DNA of 64,000 nucleotides from Lysobacter sp. M2-1 (GCF_022662495.1 NZ_JAKPBU010000003.1:62001-126000), one strand, 5' to 3'; positions 1 to 8,142 are shown, counted from the first letter of the stretch. The notes: generated by a model from the letters alone, not told the origin. Made by a program: numbers and translations.

Positions 1-91
1 AGGGCGTGCGCTTGCAGGCGGTGAACGAGAGGGTGGTGGCGAGCAGGCTCGCGCCGATGGCAAGCGCAAGCAAAGCGTGGCGATGGGTCAC
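1..91 (-). CDS. N-terminus of a putative lipoprotein (cut by window edge)
   Basis: The reverse strand has a GTG start at 91 with an AGGA-type ribosome-binding site about nine bases upstream. It encodes about 30 residues: a short basic stretch (VTHRH), a hydrophobic core, and then FTAC, which resembles a lipobox with Cys as the lipidation site. This looks like the signal peptide of an outer-membrane or periplasmic lipoprotein. The rest lies outside the window, so no function can be given. Confidence 0.5.
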   Translation of the reverse strand, partial: MTHRHALLALAIGASLLATTLSFTACKRTP

Positions 92-172
92 GGGGCAGTT
101 CCTGAACGGCGTGGCGAGACGCGGATGTCTGCAGGCTAGACCGTGGCCGCGCGCGCCTGCAAGTGCGGGCTG

Positions 173-730
173 TCAGCCCGTCGCGCCGGCTTCCGGCCAG
201 CGCAGCTGGCGTCTCGCATCGACCAGCCCGCGGGCCTGCAGCCAGCGCCAGGCATCTTCCGCGTCGTCCTCGACGTACGCACGCGCGCTGCCGAGACGGA
301 AGCTGTAGCCCCAGGCATCCATGTCCGCCAGCAGGCGATCGCGACCCACGCCCGGCAGTTCCGAAGCCAGCAGCGACTGCAGGACGCAGACCGCGTCTTC
401 TTCCTCGACCGAATCCGTAGCATCGGTATGCACGGACCGCCGGCGTTCTGGCGGAAGCACGATCAGGTGGCAGGCTTCGTGCAGCAGCGAGTGCACCGGA
501 GTGTCGTCGCGGACATAGACGGTCGATCCGATCAGGCCGGCCTCGCACTCCCCCCAGTAGCTGCCGGGAATGGCGGCCCCTTCCGCGACCCGTTCGAGCG
601 CCAGCCCGTAGCGGGCGAGCAGGACAGCCGCGTGGGAAAAATCGATGCCGCGAATCCGCAGGACGTCGATGTCCTGTGCAGGAGCAACTGTAGGAGCGAC
701 GCCAGTCGCGAGCTCTTGATCCTGATGCAT
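173..730 (-). CDS. HEACH-motif zincin-like hypothetical protein
   Basis: This 185-residue protein has no signal peptide. Residues 84-88 read HEACH, a pattern expected of a metal-binding zincin helix, followed by a hydrophobic stretch and an acidic cluster (EEED, about 109-112) that could supply a third ligand. I do not recognise a named family, so peptidase activity is inference only. The gene follows minE by 51 bp on the same strand and may be co-transcribed with min. The only ATG in the open frame before the conserved-looking part lies inside a GTAG-type palindromic repeat, so about the first 14-19 residues are repeat-encoded. No ATG, GTG or TTG occurs in frame between the repeat and IDVLRIRG. 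Confidence 0.6.
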   Translation of the reverse strand: MHQDQELATGVAPTVAPAQDIDVLRIRGIDFSHAAVLLARYGLALERVAEGAAIPGSYWGECEAGLIGSTVYVRDDTPVHSLLHEACHLIVLPPERRRSVHTDATDSVEEEDAVCVLQSLLASELPGVGRDRLLADMDAWGYSFRLGSARAYVEDDAEDAWRWLQARGLVDARRQLRWPEAGATG

Positions 731-765
731 GAAAGCCGAAAGCTCGCGACTGACGTCGCTCCTAC
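690..765. repeat. GTAG-headed inverted palindromic repeat pair (REPIN/SMAG-like)
   Basis: The element runs from GTAG at 690 to CTAC at 765. The left arm begins GTAGGAGCGACGCCAGTCGC and the reverse complement of the right arm begins GTAGGAGCGACGTCAGTCGC, so the two arms pair almost perfectly and each arm holds its own small palindrome (GCGAC..GTCGC). This is the organisation of paired REP elements known in Stenotrophomonas and relatives. It sits between minE and the next gene and contains that gene's start codon. Confidence 0.85.
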
Positions 766-781
766 GAATACAAAGCGCCGG

Positions 782-1045
782 TCAGGCCGCCGAAGCGCGC
801 TCGTCCGGCAGCGCCACCGAGATGTCCAGGATGTCGTGTTCGCCTTCCTTGACCACGTCCACCTTCACCGCATCCACGTCGACACTGACGTATTTGCGGA
901 TCACCTCGAGCAATTCCTGGCGCAGCAGCGGCAGATAGTCGCGCGCGCCGAGCGTGCTGCGCTCCTGGGCGATGATGATGCGCAGGCGGTCCTTGGCGAT
1001 CGAGGCGGTGTTCTTCTTCGCCTTGAGGAAATCGAACAGGCCCAT
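782..1045 (-). CDS. minE: MinE, cell division topological specificity factor
   Basis: MinE has 87 residues, the usual length. The N-terminal [11 protein letters not shown] is the membrane-binding amphipathic segment. It is followed by the anti-MinCD helix/strand region ([15 protein letters not shown]), which binds MinD and stimulates its ATPase, and by the topological specificity domain ([18 protein letters not shown]). MinE drives pole-to-pole oscillation of MinCD so that FtsZ rings form only at midcell. It follows minD by 4 bp and is the third min gene of the operon. Confidence 0.97.
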   Translation of the reverse strand: MGLFDFLKAKKNTASIAKDRLRIIIAQERSTLGARDYLPLLRQELLEVIRKYVSVDVDAVKVDVVKEGEHDILDISVALPDERASAA

Positions 1046-1049
1046 GCGC

Positions 1050-1859
1050 TCAGCCTCCGAAGAGCTTGCTGAAGAAGCCCTTCTTGTCCGGCTGGGTGAA
1101 GCGCATCGGCCGTTCCTCGCCCATCAGCCGCGCGACCGCGTCGTCGTAGGCCTGGCCGGCGTTGGACTCCATGTCCATGATCACCGGCTCGCCCTTGTTG
1201 GAGGCGTTGAGGACATCGCCCGATTCGGGGATCACGCCGACCGTCTTCAGGCCTAGCACCTCCTCCACGTCCTTGACGCTGAGCATCTCGCCGCTCTCGA
1301 CCCGGTTGGGGCTGTAGCGGGTCAGCAACAGGTGTTCCTTGACCCGCTCGCCGTTCTCGGCGCGGCGCGTCTTGGAGGCCAGCAGGCCGAGGATGCGGTC
1401 GGAGTCGCGCACGCTGGAGACTTCCGGGTTCACCACCACCACCGCCTGGTCGGCGAAGTACATGGCCAGGAACGCGCCCTTCTCAATGCCAGCCGGCGAA
1501 TCGCACACGATGTAGTCGAAGCCGTCCTCGCCCAGGTCGTCGAGCACCTTCTGCACGCCTTCCTTGGTCAGCGCATCCTTGTCGCGGGTCTGCGATGCGG
1601 CCAGCACGAACAGGGTCTCGAAGCGCTTGTCCTTGATCAGCGCCTGCTTGAGCGCGGCCTCACCGTGGATCACGTTGACGAAGTCGTAAACCACCCGGCG
1701 CTCGCAGCCCATGATCAGGTCGAGGTTGCGCAGGCCAACGTCGAAGTCGATCACGGCGACCTTCTTGCCGCGGCGGGCAAGGCCGCAGGCGATGCTGGCG
1801 CTGGTCGTGGTTTTGCCCACGCCGCCCTTGCCCGAGGTGACTACGATGATTTCGGCCAA
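1050..1859 (-). CDS. minD: MinD, septum site-determining ATPase
   Basis: This 269-residue ParA/MinD-family ATPase has the deviant Walker [12 protein letters not shown] near residues 9-19, a Walker A' aspartate in [12 protein letters not shown], and a C-terminal amphipathic membrane-targeting helix ending [14 protein letters not shown]-bound MinD dimerises on the membrane, recruits MinC and is released by MinE. The start is preceded by AGGAGAACCAC. It lies between minC (61 bp upstream) and minE (4 bp downstream). Confidence 0.98.
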   Translation of the reverse strand: MAEIIVVTSGKGGVGKTTTSASIACGLARRGKKVAVIDFDVGLRNLDLIMGCERRVVYDFVNVIHGEAALKQALIKDKRFETLFVLAASQTRDKDALTKEGVQKVLDDLGEDGFDYIVCDSPAGIEKGAFLAMYFADQAVVVVNPEVSSVRDSDRILGLLASKTRRAENGERVKEHLLLTRYSPNRVESGEMLSVKDVEEVLGLKTVGVIPESGDVLNASNKGEPVIMDMESNAGQAYDDAVARLMGEERPMRFTQPDKKGFFSKLFGG

Positions 1860-1920
1860 TGTGGTTCTCCTGTCATGCGCCGTCTTCGCGGCGCGGTTGT
1901 TCTTGTCGTGAATGCCCGGC

Positions 1921-2736
1921 TCAGTCCAGGACCGCCATTTTCAGTTCTTCGCCGCCGGTCATGGAGGTCTCCAGCCAGATCTGCACCGGCTTGCCGCGCA
2001 GTTCCTTCGGCACGTCCTCGAGCACCTTGTAGTGGCCGGCGATCGCGACCAGTTCGGCATGGAACTCGCGGCAGAAGATGCGCGCCTGTTCGTTGCCCTG
2101 CGCGCCGGCGAGTGCGCGGCCACGCAAGGGGCCGTAGATGTGGATCGAACCGTCAGCGATGACCTCGGCGCCGGCGCCGACCGCGGTGAGTACGGTGAGG
2201 TCGCGGTTCTCGGCGTAGACCTGCTGGCCCGAGCGGACCGGTGCGGCCTGCATCAGGCCGGGAGTGGTGGCCGTGGCAGGCGCCTGCGGCGCGCGGGTTT
2301 TCGCCGGGCCGTCGGAGGTCGGCGGCGGGGGCTCGGCGGACCTGGCGGCGGTGTTCTGGGGCGCTCCGGTGGCTCGATCGGAGCCTTCGTACTGGGCGCG
2401 GAACTTGGCGAGCAGGGGCAATCCGAGTTCGACCGCCAGCGCCTCGTTCTCGCTGGTGCCATAGGCCAGCGCCACCGGGAGCACCCCGGCGTCGCGCAGT
2501 GCTTCGATCAGGGCGCGGGCGGTGGCGAGGTCCGGTGTCTGCGCCAGCCCGCCGAAATCGACCACCACGGCCGCACGCGCGAACAGTTTGGGCGCGCGCG
2601 CCACGCGTTCGCGCATTTCGGCAGCCAGTTTGTCCACGTCCAGCGTGCGCACCCGCAGGTTGGCGATGCCGACCTGTCCGATCTTCAGCTCGCCGGCCTG
2701 CTCGTAGTTGGGGATCGCAGACGCGGTGGCGCTCAT
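1921..2736 (-). CDS. minC: MinC, septum formation inhibitor
   Basis: MinC has 271 residues. The N-terminal domain (about 1-110, with LKIGQVGIANLRVRTLD and FARAAVVVDFGGL) inhibits FtsZ. A Pro/Ala-rich linker (about 130-165) is longer than in E. coli. The C-terminal beta-helix (RGRALAGAQG, ARIFCREFHAELVAIAG) dimerises and binds MinD. The start at 2736 (MSATASAIPN) was chosen over a longer in-frame extension because its ATG overlaps the upstream GNAT stop as ATGA and the extension lacks family similarity. The order is GNAT-minC-minD-minE. Confidence 0.96.
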   Translation of the reverse strand: MSATASAIPNYEQAGELKIGQVGIANLRVRTLDVDKLAAEMRERVARAPKLFARAAVVVDFGGLAQTPDLATARALIEALRDAGVLPVALAYGTSENEALAVELGLPLLAKFRAQYEGSDRATGAPQNTAARSAEPPPPTSDGPAKTRAPQAPATATTPGLMQAAPVRSGQQVYAENRDLTVLTAVGAGAEVIADGSIHIYGPLRGRALAGAQGNEQARIFCREFHAELVAIAGHYKVLEDVPKELRGKPVQIWLETSMTGGEELKMAVLD

Positions 2737-3332
2737 GTTCCGGTCTGCCTGTGTCGCGGGGCGGCGGCGTTGCGGGTCGCCAGCCAGGGCTCGTCGGGCA
2801 GATCGTCGCCATAGGTGTCGTGCACCCAGGGATAGCTGCACAGTTCTTTCATCAGCATCGCCGCGCGGATGCCCCCGCCGGGCGCGGGCATCACATGCTG
2901 GCCGACCTCGCGGAAGCCGAAGCTGCCATGGAACAACAGGGCAGGGTCGGCCTCCTGTTCCAGGAACACCTCGCATGCCAGCTGCGGGTAGCGCAGTTCG
3001 GCGTAGCTCTGGACGTCGGCGTACAGGGCCCGGCCCACGCCGCCGCCGCGGCGGCGACTGGCCACCACGATCCGGTCGATATAGAAGAAATCTGGATAGC
3101 GCTCGCGGAACCAGCCGAAGTTGGGGCTCTCGTGCGCGGAACGCGAGCCGAACCCGAGCAGAAAGCCGGCCATGGCGCCGTCGCGTTCGGCGATGCGGAA
3201 ATATTCGGCTGAAGCGAAGAAGCGTTGCAGGCGAGCCGCGTCGAGCGGAAGGATGGCGGGGCCGGCGGCGTTGTTCAGGGCAAGGACGGAATCCAGCTCG
3301 TGCTCGCGCACGTCGCGGATGGCGATCGACAT
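2733..3332 (-). CDS. GNAT-family N-acetyltransferase upstream of minC
   Basis: This 199-residue protein starts with MSIAIRDVREHELDSVLALN, typical of GNAT strand 1 and helix 1. The acetyl-CoA motif A is visible in FYIDRIVVASRRRGGGVGRALYADV (about 89-113, R-R-x-G-x-G-R type), and a C-terminal GFREVGQHVM follows. The substrate is unknown. Its stop overlaps the minC start by four bases (ATGA), so translation is probably coupled and it is the first gene of the min operon as far as visible. An in-frame upstream extension to 3422 lacks GNAT similarity. Confidence 0.85.
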   Translation of the reverse strand: MSIAIRDVREHELDSVLALNNAAGPAILPLDAARLQRFFASAEYFRIAERDGAMAGFLLGFGSRSAHESPNFGWFRERYPDFFYIDRIVVASRRRGGGVGRALYADVQSYAELRYPQLACEVFLEQEADPALLFHGSFGFREVGQHVMPAPGGGIRAAMLMKELCSYPWVHDTYGDDLPDEPWLATRNAAAPRHRQTGT

Positions 3333-3469
3333 TCCTGCAACTCCGTAAGGCTTGAGTTCGCCCGCGCTGCAGGGCGTTGCCGGATTATCGCATGCGGGCG
3401 CCCGGAACAGGGAGGCGCGCATGACTTCCGGTGCACGGCACTGCGCCCCATATGTGCATAAGATGCGGC
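3333..3469. promoter_or_regulatory. Divergent intergenic promoter region
   Basis: This 137-bp gap separates the GNAT-min operon (minus) from the two-component pair (plus), so both promoters must lie here or in the 5' coding edges. The sequence CATAAG at 3457-3462, just before the kinase ATG, resembles a -10 element. No convincing -35 is assigned. Confidence 0.4.
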
Positions 3470-4723
3470 ATGTTGGGTCGACTGAGCCATACCCGCCTGC
3501 TGCGCTACGCCGGCCTGTTCACCTGGGCCCTGGTGGGCGTCCCGCTGCTTTACACCGCACTGTTCCCGCGCGAAACCCCCGACGGCTCGCAGCCGCCGCA
3601 GATGAGCTGGCATGGATGGCTGGCGTACGCGTTGTTCGGAGCCTTGTACCTGTGGCTGACGCGGGCGATGGACACGCGGCGTATCCGCTGGCCCGACTAC
3701 CTGCTCCTGCTGCTGCTCACCGGCGCGGCGATCGCGGTCAGCTACTTCAGCCTCAGCGGCCTGGGCAGCATCCTGCTGGTGCTGGTGGCCTGCGTGCTGC
3801 CCTGGCTGCTGCCGATCTGGGTGGGGGTGGCGTGGCTGATCCTGAGCCAGTTCGCGGTGGCGCCGCTGTTCGTGATCGGGCTGGAATTCGCCTGGCCCGA
3901 AGCCCTGCTGCAGTCGATGCTGTACGCCGGCTTCTGCGCCTTCATCTTCGTCACCAGCCTGGTGGCGCGGCAGCAGGCCCAGGCGCGCGATGACCAGCGG
4001 CGCCTGAACGCGGAGTTGCGCGCGACCCGCGCCCTGCTGGCCGAAAGCGCCCGGGTCAACGAGCGCACCCGCATTTCGCGCGAGCTGCACGACCTGCTCG
4101 GCCATCACCTGACCGCGCTGAGCCTGAACCTGGAGGTGGCCGGGCATCTCGCCCAGGGCAAGGTCCAGGAGCACGTGGGCCAGGCCCACACCCTGGCCAA
4201 GCTGCTGCTCAGCGACGTGCGCGAGGCGGTCAGCCAGCTGCGCTCGGGCGGTGCCATCGACATGGCGGCTACCCTGTCGCCCCTGGCCGAGAACGTCCCC
4301 GGGCTGGAAATGGAAATCACCATGCCCGAGCCCTTCCTGCTGGACGATGCCGAGCGCGCGCACGTGCTGCTGCGCTGCACCCAGGAAATCATCACCAATA
4401 CCGTGCGCCACGCCCAGGCCGGGCAGCTGCGGCTGGCCTATTCGCTGGAAGGCGACGCGATCCGGCTGCGTGCCAGCGACGATGGCCAGGGCAGCGACCA
4501 GTACGCGCTCGGCAACGGCCTGCGCGGGCTACGCGAGCGGCTGGCCAGCTATGGTGGCACGGTGGATTTCCGCACCGCGCCTGGAGCCGGCTTCGCGCTG
4601 GACATCCGCATGCCCCTGGGCGAGGCGACGGACCTCGCGCCCGCATTCCCCATTCCCGTTCCGGTCGTGAATCCCCGGGCCGCGACACCCATTCCCGAAT
4701 CCAACCCCTCGGAGGCGACATGA
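3470..4723 (+). CDS. DesK/NarL-type sensor histidine kinase
   Basis: This 417-residue integral membrane kinase starts at ATG 3470 (MLGRLSHTRLLRYAG); an earlier GTG at 3431 is possible but weaker. The N-terminal half has about five to six hydrophobic segments (about 15-160) with no large extracellular loop, as in membrane-state sensors. The HisKA_3 dimerisation motif RELHDLLGHHLTALSL carries the predicted phospho-His at residue 207. An HATPase region with N-x-V-R-H (IITNTVRHA), DDGQGS and GNGLRGLRERL follows. The stop overlaps the response regulator start (ATGA). The signal is unknown; DesK relatives sense membrane fluidity, but no desaturase or ABC transporter is adjacent. Confidence 0.92.
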   Translation: MLGRLSHTRLLRYAGLFTWALVGVPLLYTALFPRETPDGSQPPQMSWHGWLAYALFGALYLWLTRAMDTRRIRWPDYLLLLLLTGAAIAVSYFSLSGLGSILLVLVACVLPWLLPIWVGVAWLILSQFAVAPLFVIGLEFAWPEALLQSMLYAGFCAFIFVTSLVARQQAQARDDQRRLNAELRATRALLAESARVNERTRISRELHDLLGHHLTALSLNLEVAGHLAQGKVQEHVGQAHTLAKLLLSDVREAVSQLRSGGAIDMAATLSPLAENVPGLEMEITMPEPFLLDDAERAHVLLRCTQEIITNTVRHAQAGQLRLAYSLEGDAIRLRASDDGQGSDQYALGNGLRGLRERLASYGGTVDFRTAPGAGFALDIRMPLGEATDLAPAFPIPVPVVNPRAATPIPESNPSEAT

Positions 4724-5361
4724 TCCGCGTAGCCCTGGTCGACGACCAGACCCTGGTGCGGCAGGGCGTACGCTCGCTGCTGGCCCTGGCCGAAAACATC
4801 GAAGTGGTAGGCGAGGCCTCCGATGGCCGCCAGGCAGTCGAGCTGATCCCGCAGATCAAGCCGGATGTGGTGCTCATGGACATGCGCATGCCGGCGATGT
4901 CCGGGCTGGAGGCCCTGCAGGCGCTGGCCCGGATCAACCAGCTGCCACCGACCATCATCCTGACCACTTTCGACGACGACCAACTGGTCCTGGCCGGCCT
5001 CAAGGCCGGTGCCAAGGGTTACCTGCTCAAGGATGTGTCCCTGGACCAGCTGGTCGGTGCGATCCAGACCGTGGCCGCGGGCGGGTCGCTGGTGCAGCCG
5101 GCCGTGACCCAGCGCCTGCTCTCGGGCCTGGAGCACATGCGCAACGACTTCGTCAGCCTGGACCGACCCGATCCGCTCACCGATCGCGAAACCGAGATCC
5201 TGCGGCTCATGGCCGGCGGCTTCTCCAACAAGGAGATCGCCAATTCGCTGGGTGTGGCCGAGGGCACGATCAAGAACCATGTTTCGAACATCCTGTCGAA
5301 GCTGGGTGTGAGGGATCGGACCCGGGCGGTGTTGAAGGCGTTCGAATTGCAGCTGGTGTAG
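4720..5361 (+). CDS. NarL/LuxR-family response regulator
   Basis: This 213-residue regulator has a receiver domain with acidic pocket VDDQ, phospho-acceptor Asp54 in VVLMDMRMP, conserved TTFDDD (Thr switch) and Lys in AKGYLLKD. After a linker comes a LuxR-type helix-turn-helix (LTDRETEILRLMAGGFSNKE, IKNHVSNILSKLGVRDR). It is the cognate partner of the overlapping kinase upstream. The targets cannot be told from the sequence. Confidence 0.94.
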   Translation: MIRVALVDDQTLVRQGVRSLLALAENIEVVGEASDGRQAVELIPQIKPDVVLMDMRMPAMSGLEALQALARINQLPPTIILTTFDDDQLVLAGLKAGAKGYLLKDVSLDQLVGAIQTVAAGGSLVQPAVTQRLLSGLEHMRNDFVSLDRPDPLTDRETEILRLMAGGFSNKEIANSLGVAEGTIKNHVSNILSKLGVRDRTRAVLKAFELQLV

Positions 5362-5540
5362 GCGAAATCCGCGGAAACTACCCGCGATCCGGGCTCCTCC
5401 CGCGCTGCGGCGCGTTGTGCGTGTCTTGCGTGCGGAGTGGGTCGCGGCGCGGCGTTCGGCTGCAGGGGTCTAGGGCGAATAGCCGGTAGAAAACGCCCAC
5501 AATCCGGGATTCCTCCCGCGCCTGCGGCGCCATGTTTGCG
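5361..5540. repeat. Imperfect direct repeat pair in a gene-free stretch
   Basis: The 371 bases from 5362 to 5732 hold no strongly supported gene. Two related segments, about 5361-5424 and 5474-5540, align along most of their length. They share GGCGAA at the start, then ATCCGGG, then TCCTCCCGCG, then CTGCGGCGC. The spacing between copies is about 113 bp. No promoter or terminator with a T-run was found in the repeat. Origin and function are unknown. Confidence 0.45.
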
Positions 5541-5545
5541 GACGC

Positions 5546-5668
5546 TTAACGTTTGCGACGCTGCGCGGTGGTCATGGCGTCGAGTCCCTGGCGCGCTGAC
5601 TGCAGCAGCTCCTGAACGAGCGTCAGGGGCCATTCCGGTGCCCCGATGCTCGCCCTCCCGCCCGTCAA
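5546..5668 (-). CDS. Possible 40-residue small protein
   Basis: A reverse-strand frame closing at 5546 ends in a plausible amphipathic helix (PEWPLTLVQELLQSARQG, then LDAMTTAQRRKR). The nearest usable start is TTG at 5668, giving about 40 residues, although the frame stays open upstream to 5851 into the divergent gene. No good ribosome-binding site was seen. I list it because the C-terminus looks protein-like and it lies in an otherwise empty region. It may not be a gene. Confidence 0.28.
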   Translation of the reverse strand: MTGGRASIGAPEWPLTLVQELLQSARQGLDAMTTAQRRKR

Positions 5669-5732
5669 ATTGTTAGGATGGCCGGTCTGCGCCCCGGCCC
5701 GGCCGGTTATGAGAGTTCCCGGAGAACGTTGA

Positions 5733-6959
5733 ATGACTCGTTTGATCGAGATCCTGATTTCCCTGGCGATCGTCGCCGCACTGTTCCTGCTGGTGAGCCT
5801 GGTGCTGCCTTCGCAGCGCAATCTGCGCGAGACCGTCGAGACGAACCGCAAGATGACGATCGTCTACGACACCCTGAACAGCCTGCGTCGCTTCGGCCAG
5901 TGGAACCCGCTGGCGCTGCGCGATCCCAAGATGCAGCTGAAGCTGTCGGGACCGGCTTCGGGCAAGGGCGCACGGATGGATTACTCGTCGACGATCCCGC
6001 AGGTCGGGAGCGGTAGCTGGGAAATCACCGAATCCGTTCCGAACCAGACGGTCAAGTACGCGGTGGAGAACGTCCAGCGCGGTCACAACAAGACGATGAC
6101 CTTCAACCTCAAGCCGACCGGCCGCAGCGGGCGCAACGTCGAGATCAGCCAGTCCTACCATGTCGATTACGGCTGGGACATCCTTGGCCGTTATGCCGGT
6201 CTTTACGTCAGCCGCCACGTCGGCGACGACATGCAGATGGGCCTGCAGAGGCTGAGCAACATGCTCGCCTCGGTCCCGAACGTGGACTACAAGATGGCGG
6301 GCACGCGGCTGGAAAACCTGCGCCAGGTCGACCTGCCGGCCGAGGATCTGCTGGTGGTCTCCGCCGGCTCGGTGGAGCGCAACAATCTGACCATCCAGAA
6401 TTCGATGAAGTCGAACATGGAATGGATCAACCGCACCATCGCCGCCAGCGGCCTGACCAAGGCGGGGCCGATGCGCATCATTTCCACCGAGCTAGGACGC
6501 GAGAACTACACCTTCGATGTCGTCCAGCCCGTCCGTCGCGGCGCAGGTCCGGCCAGCGAAAGCGCTGCGGACGAGGGCGAGGACGAGAAGGACGACACAG
6601 CGACTGCCGACGCGGGCGATGAGGCGGACCAGGACGGCGACACCGTCGGTCCGATCCCGGCCCTGCCGTCGGCGCCGATCCAGGCTGCCGGCGGCCCCGA
6701 GCTCACCGGCCTCAAGCTGCAGGGACCGGTGAAGTACGTGCGCCAGCCGGCGCGCAGGGCGGCCACCGCCACCTATGTCGGCTTCATGGCCGAGCTGGAG
6801 AACGTGCGCAATGCGGTGCGCGCCTGGGCTCTGACCCAGGGTTACGAGCCCACCGGCCGCCCGTACGAGGTCTACAAGAACGGCGTCGACAAGGCGTTCA
6901 CTGCGGACGCGAACAACCAGCCGCAGGGTCAGTTCGACGTGTACTGGGACCTGAAGTAA
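5733..6959 (+). CDS. Membrane-anchored SRPBCC (polyketide cyclase-like) protein
   Basis: This 408-residue protein has one N-terminal membrane segment (LIEILISLAIVAALFLLVSL, about 4-23). An SRPBCC/START-like domain follows (about 30-190: TIYDTLNSLRRFGQWNPL-like start, WEITESVPNQTVKYAVEN, MTFNLKP). A second alpha/beta domain (about 200-270, 360-405) is interrupted by an acidic low-complexity linker rich in Asp/Glu (about 275-305). The family binds hydrophobic ligands, but this one's ligand is unknown. The gene is monocistronic, ending at a strong hairpin terminator. Confidence 0.75.
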   Translation: MTRLIEILISLAIVAALFLLVSLVLPSQRNLRETVETNRKMTIVYDTLNSLRRFGQWNPLALRDPKMQLKLSGPASGKGARMDYSSTIPQVGSGSWEITESVPNQTVKYAVENVQRGHNKTMTFNLKPTGRSGRNVEISQSYHVDYGWDILGRYAGLYVSRHVGDDMQMGLQRLSNMLASVPNVDYKMAGTRLENLRQVDLPAEDLLVVSAGSVERNNLTIQNSMKSNMEWINRTIAASGLTKAGPMRIISTELGRENYTFDVVQPVRRGAGPASESAADEGEDEKDDTATADAGDEADQDGDTVGPIPALPSAPIQAAGGPELTGLKLQGPVKYVRQPARRAATATYVGFMAELENVRNAVRAWALTQGYEPTGRPYEVYKNGVDKAFTADANNQPQGQFDVYWDLK

Positions 6960-6977
6960 GGTCTCCGCGACTTGAGC

Positions 6978-7012
6978 GCGCGCCGCGTCCCAGACGCGGC
7001 GCGCTGCGTTTT
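6978..7012 (+). terminator. Rho-independent terminator
   Basis: A perfect 12-bp stem (GCGCGCCGCGTC at 6978-6989 with GACGCGGCGCGC at 6993-7004) closes a three-base loop and is followed by TGCGTTTT. It lies 18 bp after the SRPBCC stop codon. Confidence 0.85.
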
Positions 7013-7041
7013 GGCCAACGGTTTTGGATCAAGCCACCAAC

Positions 7042-7407
7042 ATGAGTGCAAATGCGTCGGCCCGTCGCAATCGCGGGCTGGCTGCCATCGGTGCGTTGCT
7101 GGCTGCCGGCGCCGTGGCGCTGGCGGCCTACGCGGCGCACGGGGCAGAAGGGCTTGCGCAAGCGCGGCTGCAAACCGCCGCTGCATTCGCGTTCGGACAT
7201 GGCCTGGCGCTGGCGGCGCTGGCCGGGCATGCCGAACGTCTGCTCGATCGCACCGCCTTGTACCTCCTGCTGGCCGGCAGCGTGCTGTTCTGCGGGGGCG
7301 TGGTGGCGGGCACCCTGTTCGGGACCGGCAGCGTCGTCGCTCCGCTGGGCGGCGGCCTGCTGATCGCCGGCTGGCTGTTGCATGCAGTCGGCGCAGTACG
7401 CGGCTGA
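7042..7407 (+). CDS. DUF423-family small membrane protein
   Basis: This 121-residue protein has four hydrophobic segments. The family signature is seen in LAAYAAHGAEGL (the G-A-F/Y-x-A-H-x-L motif) and in the C-terminal PLGGGLLIAGWLLHAVGA. The function of DUF423 is unknown. A TTG at 7024 would add six residues, but ATG 7042 fits the family better. The AlkA-like gene begins 5 bp after the stop, so the two are probably co-transcribed. Confidence 0.85.
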   Translation: MSANASARRNRGLAAIGALLAAGAVALAAYAAHGAEGLAQARLQTAAAFAFGHGLALAALAGHAERLLDRTALYLLLAGSVLFCGGVVAGTLFGTGSVVAPLGGGLLIAGWLLHAVGAVRG

Positions 7408-7412
7408 TTCCC

Positions 7413-8087
7413 ATGCCACGTTACGCGCGCGGATTCGACACCGACGCCGCCTTCGCCCACCTGGCCAAGCGCGACCGCAAGCTCGGTACCTGGATGAAGC
7501 GGATCGGTCCGATCGAGGCGGACCCGCGCTGGCGCAAGCCGTTCGACCCGGTCGACGCTCTGGCGCGTGCCATCCTGTACCAGCAGCTCAGCGGCAAGGC
7601 AGCGGCGACCATCGTCGGCCGGGTGGAAACCGCCATCGGCAGCGATCGTCTGCATTTCGACACCCTCGGCCGCATCGATGACGCCGCGCTGCGCGCCTGC
7701 GGCGTCTCCGGCAACAAGACATTGGCTTTGCGCGACCTGGCGCTGCGCGAAGCGCGCGGCGAGATCCCCACGCTGCGACAGATGTCGACCATGGAACCGG
7801 ACGCCATCGTCTCCGCGCTGGTGCCGATCCGCGGCATCGGCCGCTGGACGGTGGAGATGATGCTGATGTTCCGCCTCGGCCGCGCAGACATCCTGCCGGT
7901 CGATGACCTGGGCATCCGCAAGGGTGCGCAGCGCGTCGACCGACACGAGGCCATGCCGGCACCCAAGGCACTGATCGAACGCGGTGAGCGCTGGGGCCCG
8001 TACCGCACCTACGCCAGTCTGTACCTGTGGCGGATTGCTGATTTCGCGGAGCAGAAGAAGGCTGCGACCAAGCGCTCACAGGATTGA
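7413..8087 (+). CDS. DNA-3-methyladenine glycosylase II-like (AlkA/HhH-GPD)
   Basis: This 224-residue HhH-GPD base-excision glycosylase carries the helix-hairpin-helix LVPIRGIGRWTVEMMLMF (about 136-153) and the catalytic aspartate region ILPVDDLGIRKG (about 160-171). ARAILYQQLSGKAAATI is the conserved helix preceding the fold core. It lacks the AlkA N-terminal beta domain, like short xanthomonad and yeast MAG-type enzymes. The predicted job is removal of alkylated purines from DNA. Confidence 0.9.
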   Translation: MPRYARGFDTDAAFAHLAKRDRKLGTWMKRIGPIEADPRWRKPFDPVDALARAILYQQLSGKAAATIVGRVETAIGSDRLHFDTLGRIDDAALRACGVSGNKTLALRDLALREARGEIPTLRQMSTMEPDAIVSALVPIRGIGRWTVEMMLMFRLGRADILPVDDLGIRKGAQRVDRHEAMPAPKALIERGERWGPYRTYASLYLWRIADFAEQKKAATKRSQD

Positions 8088-8142
8088 CTCGTGCAGGCTC
8101 GGCCCTTCGCGCCTTGCTCCCGACGCCATCCGGCACGCGCGG

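Noticed and set aside
1332..2162. Long plus-strand frame across minD and minC
   Set aside because: Antisense to clear min genes with no ribosome-binding site or motif.
2737..2976. Extended MinC start
   Set aside because: The extra 80 residues overlap the GNAT gene, while ATG 2736 is coupled to the GNAT stop.
3275..4411. 378-residue minus-strand frame opposite the sensor kinase
   Set aside because: Gln/His/Arg-rich antisense translation of a kinase with clear HisKA_3 motifs.
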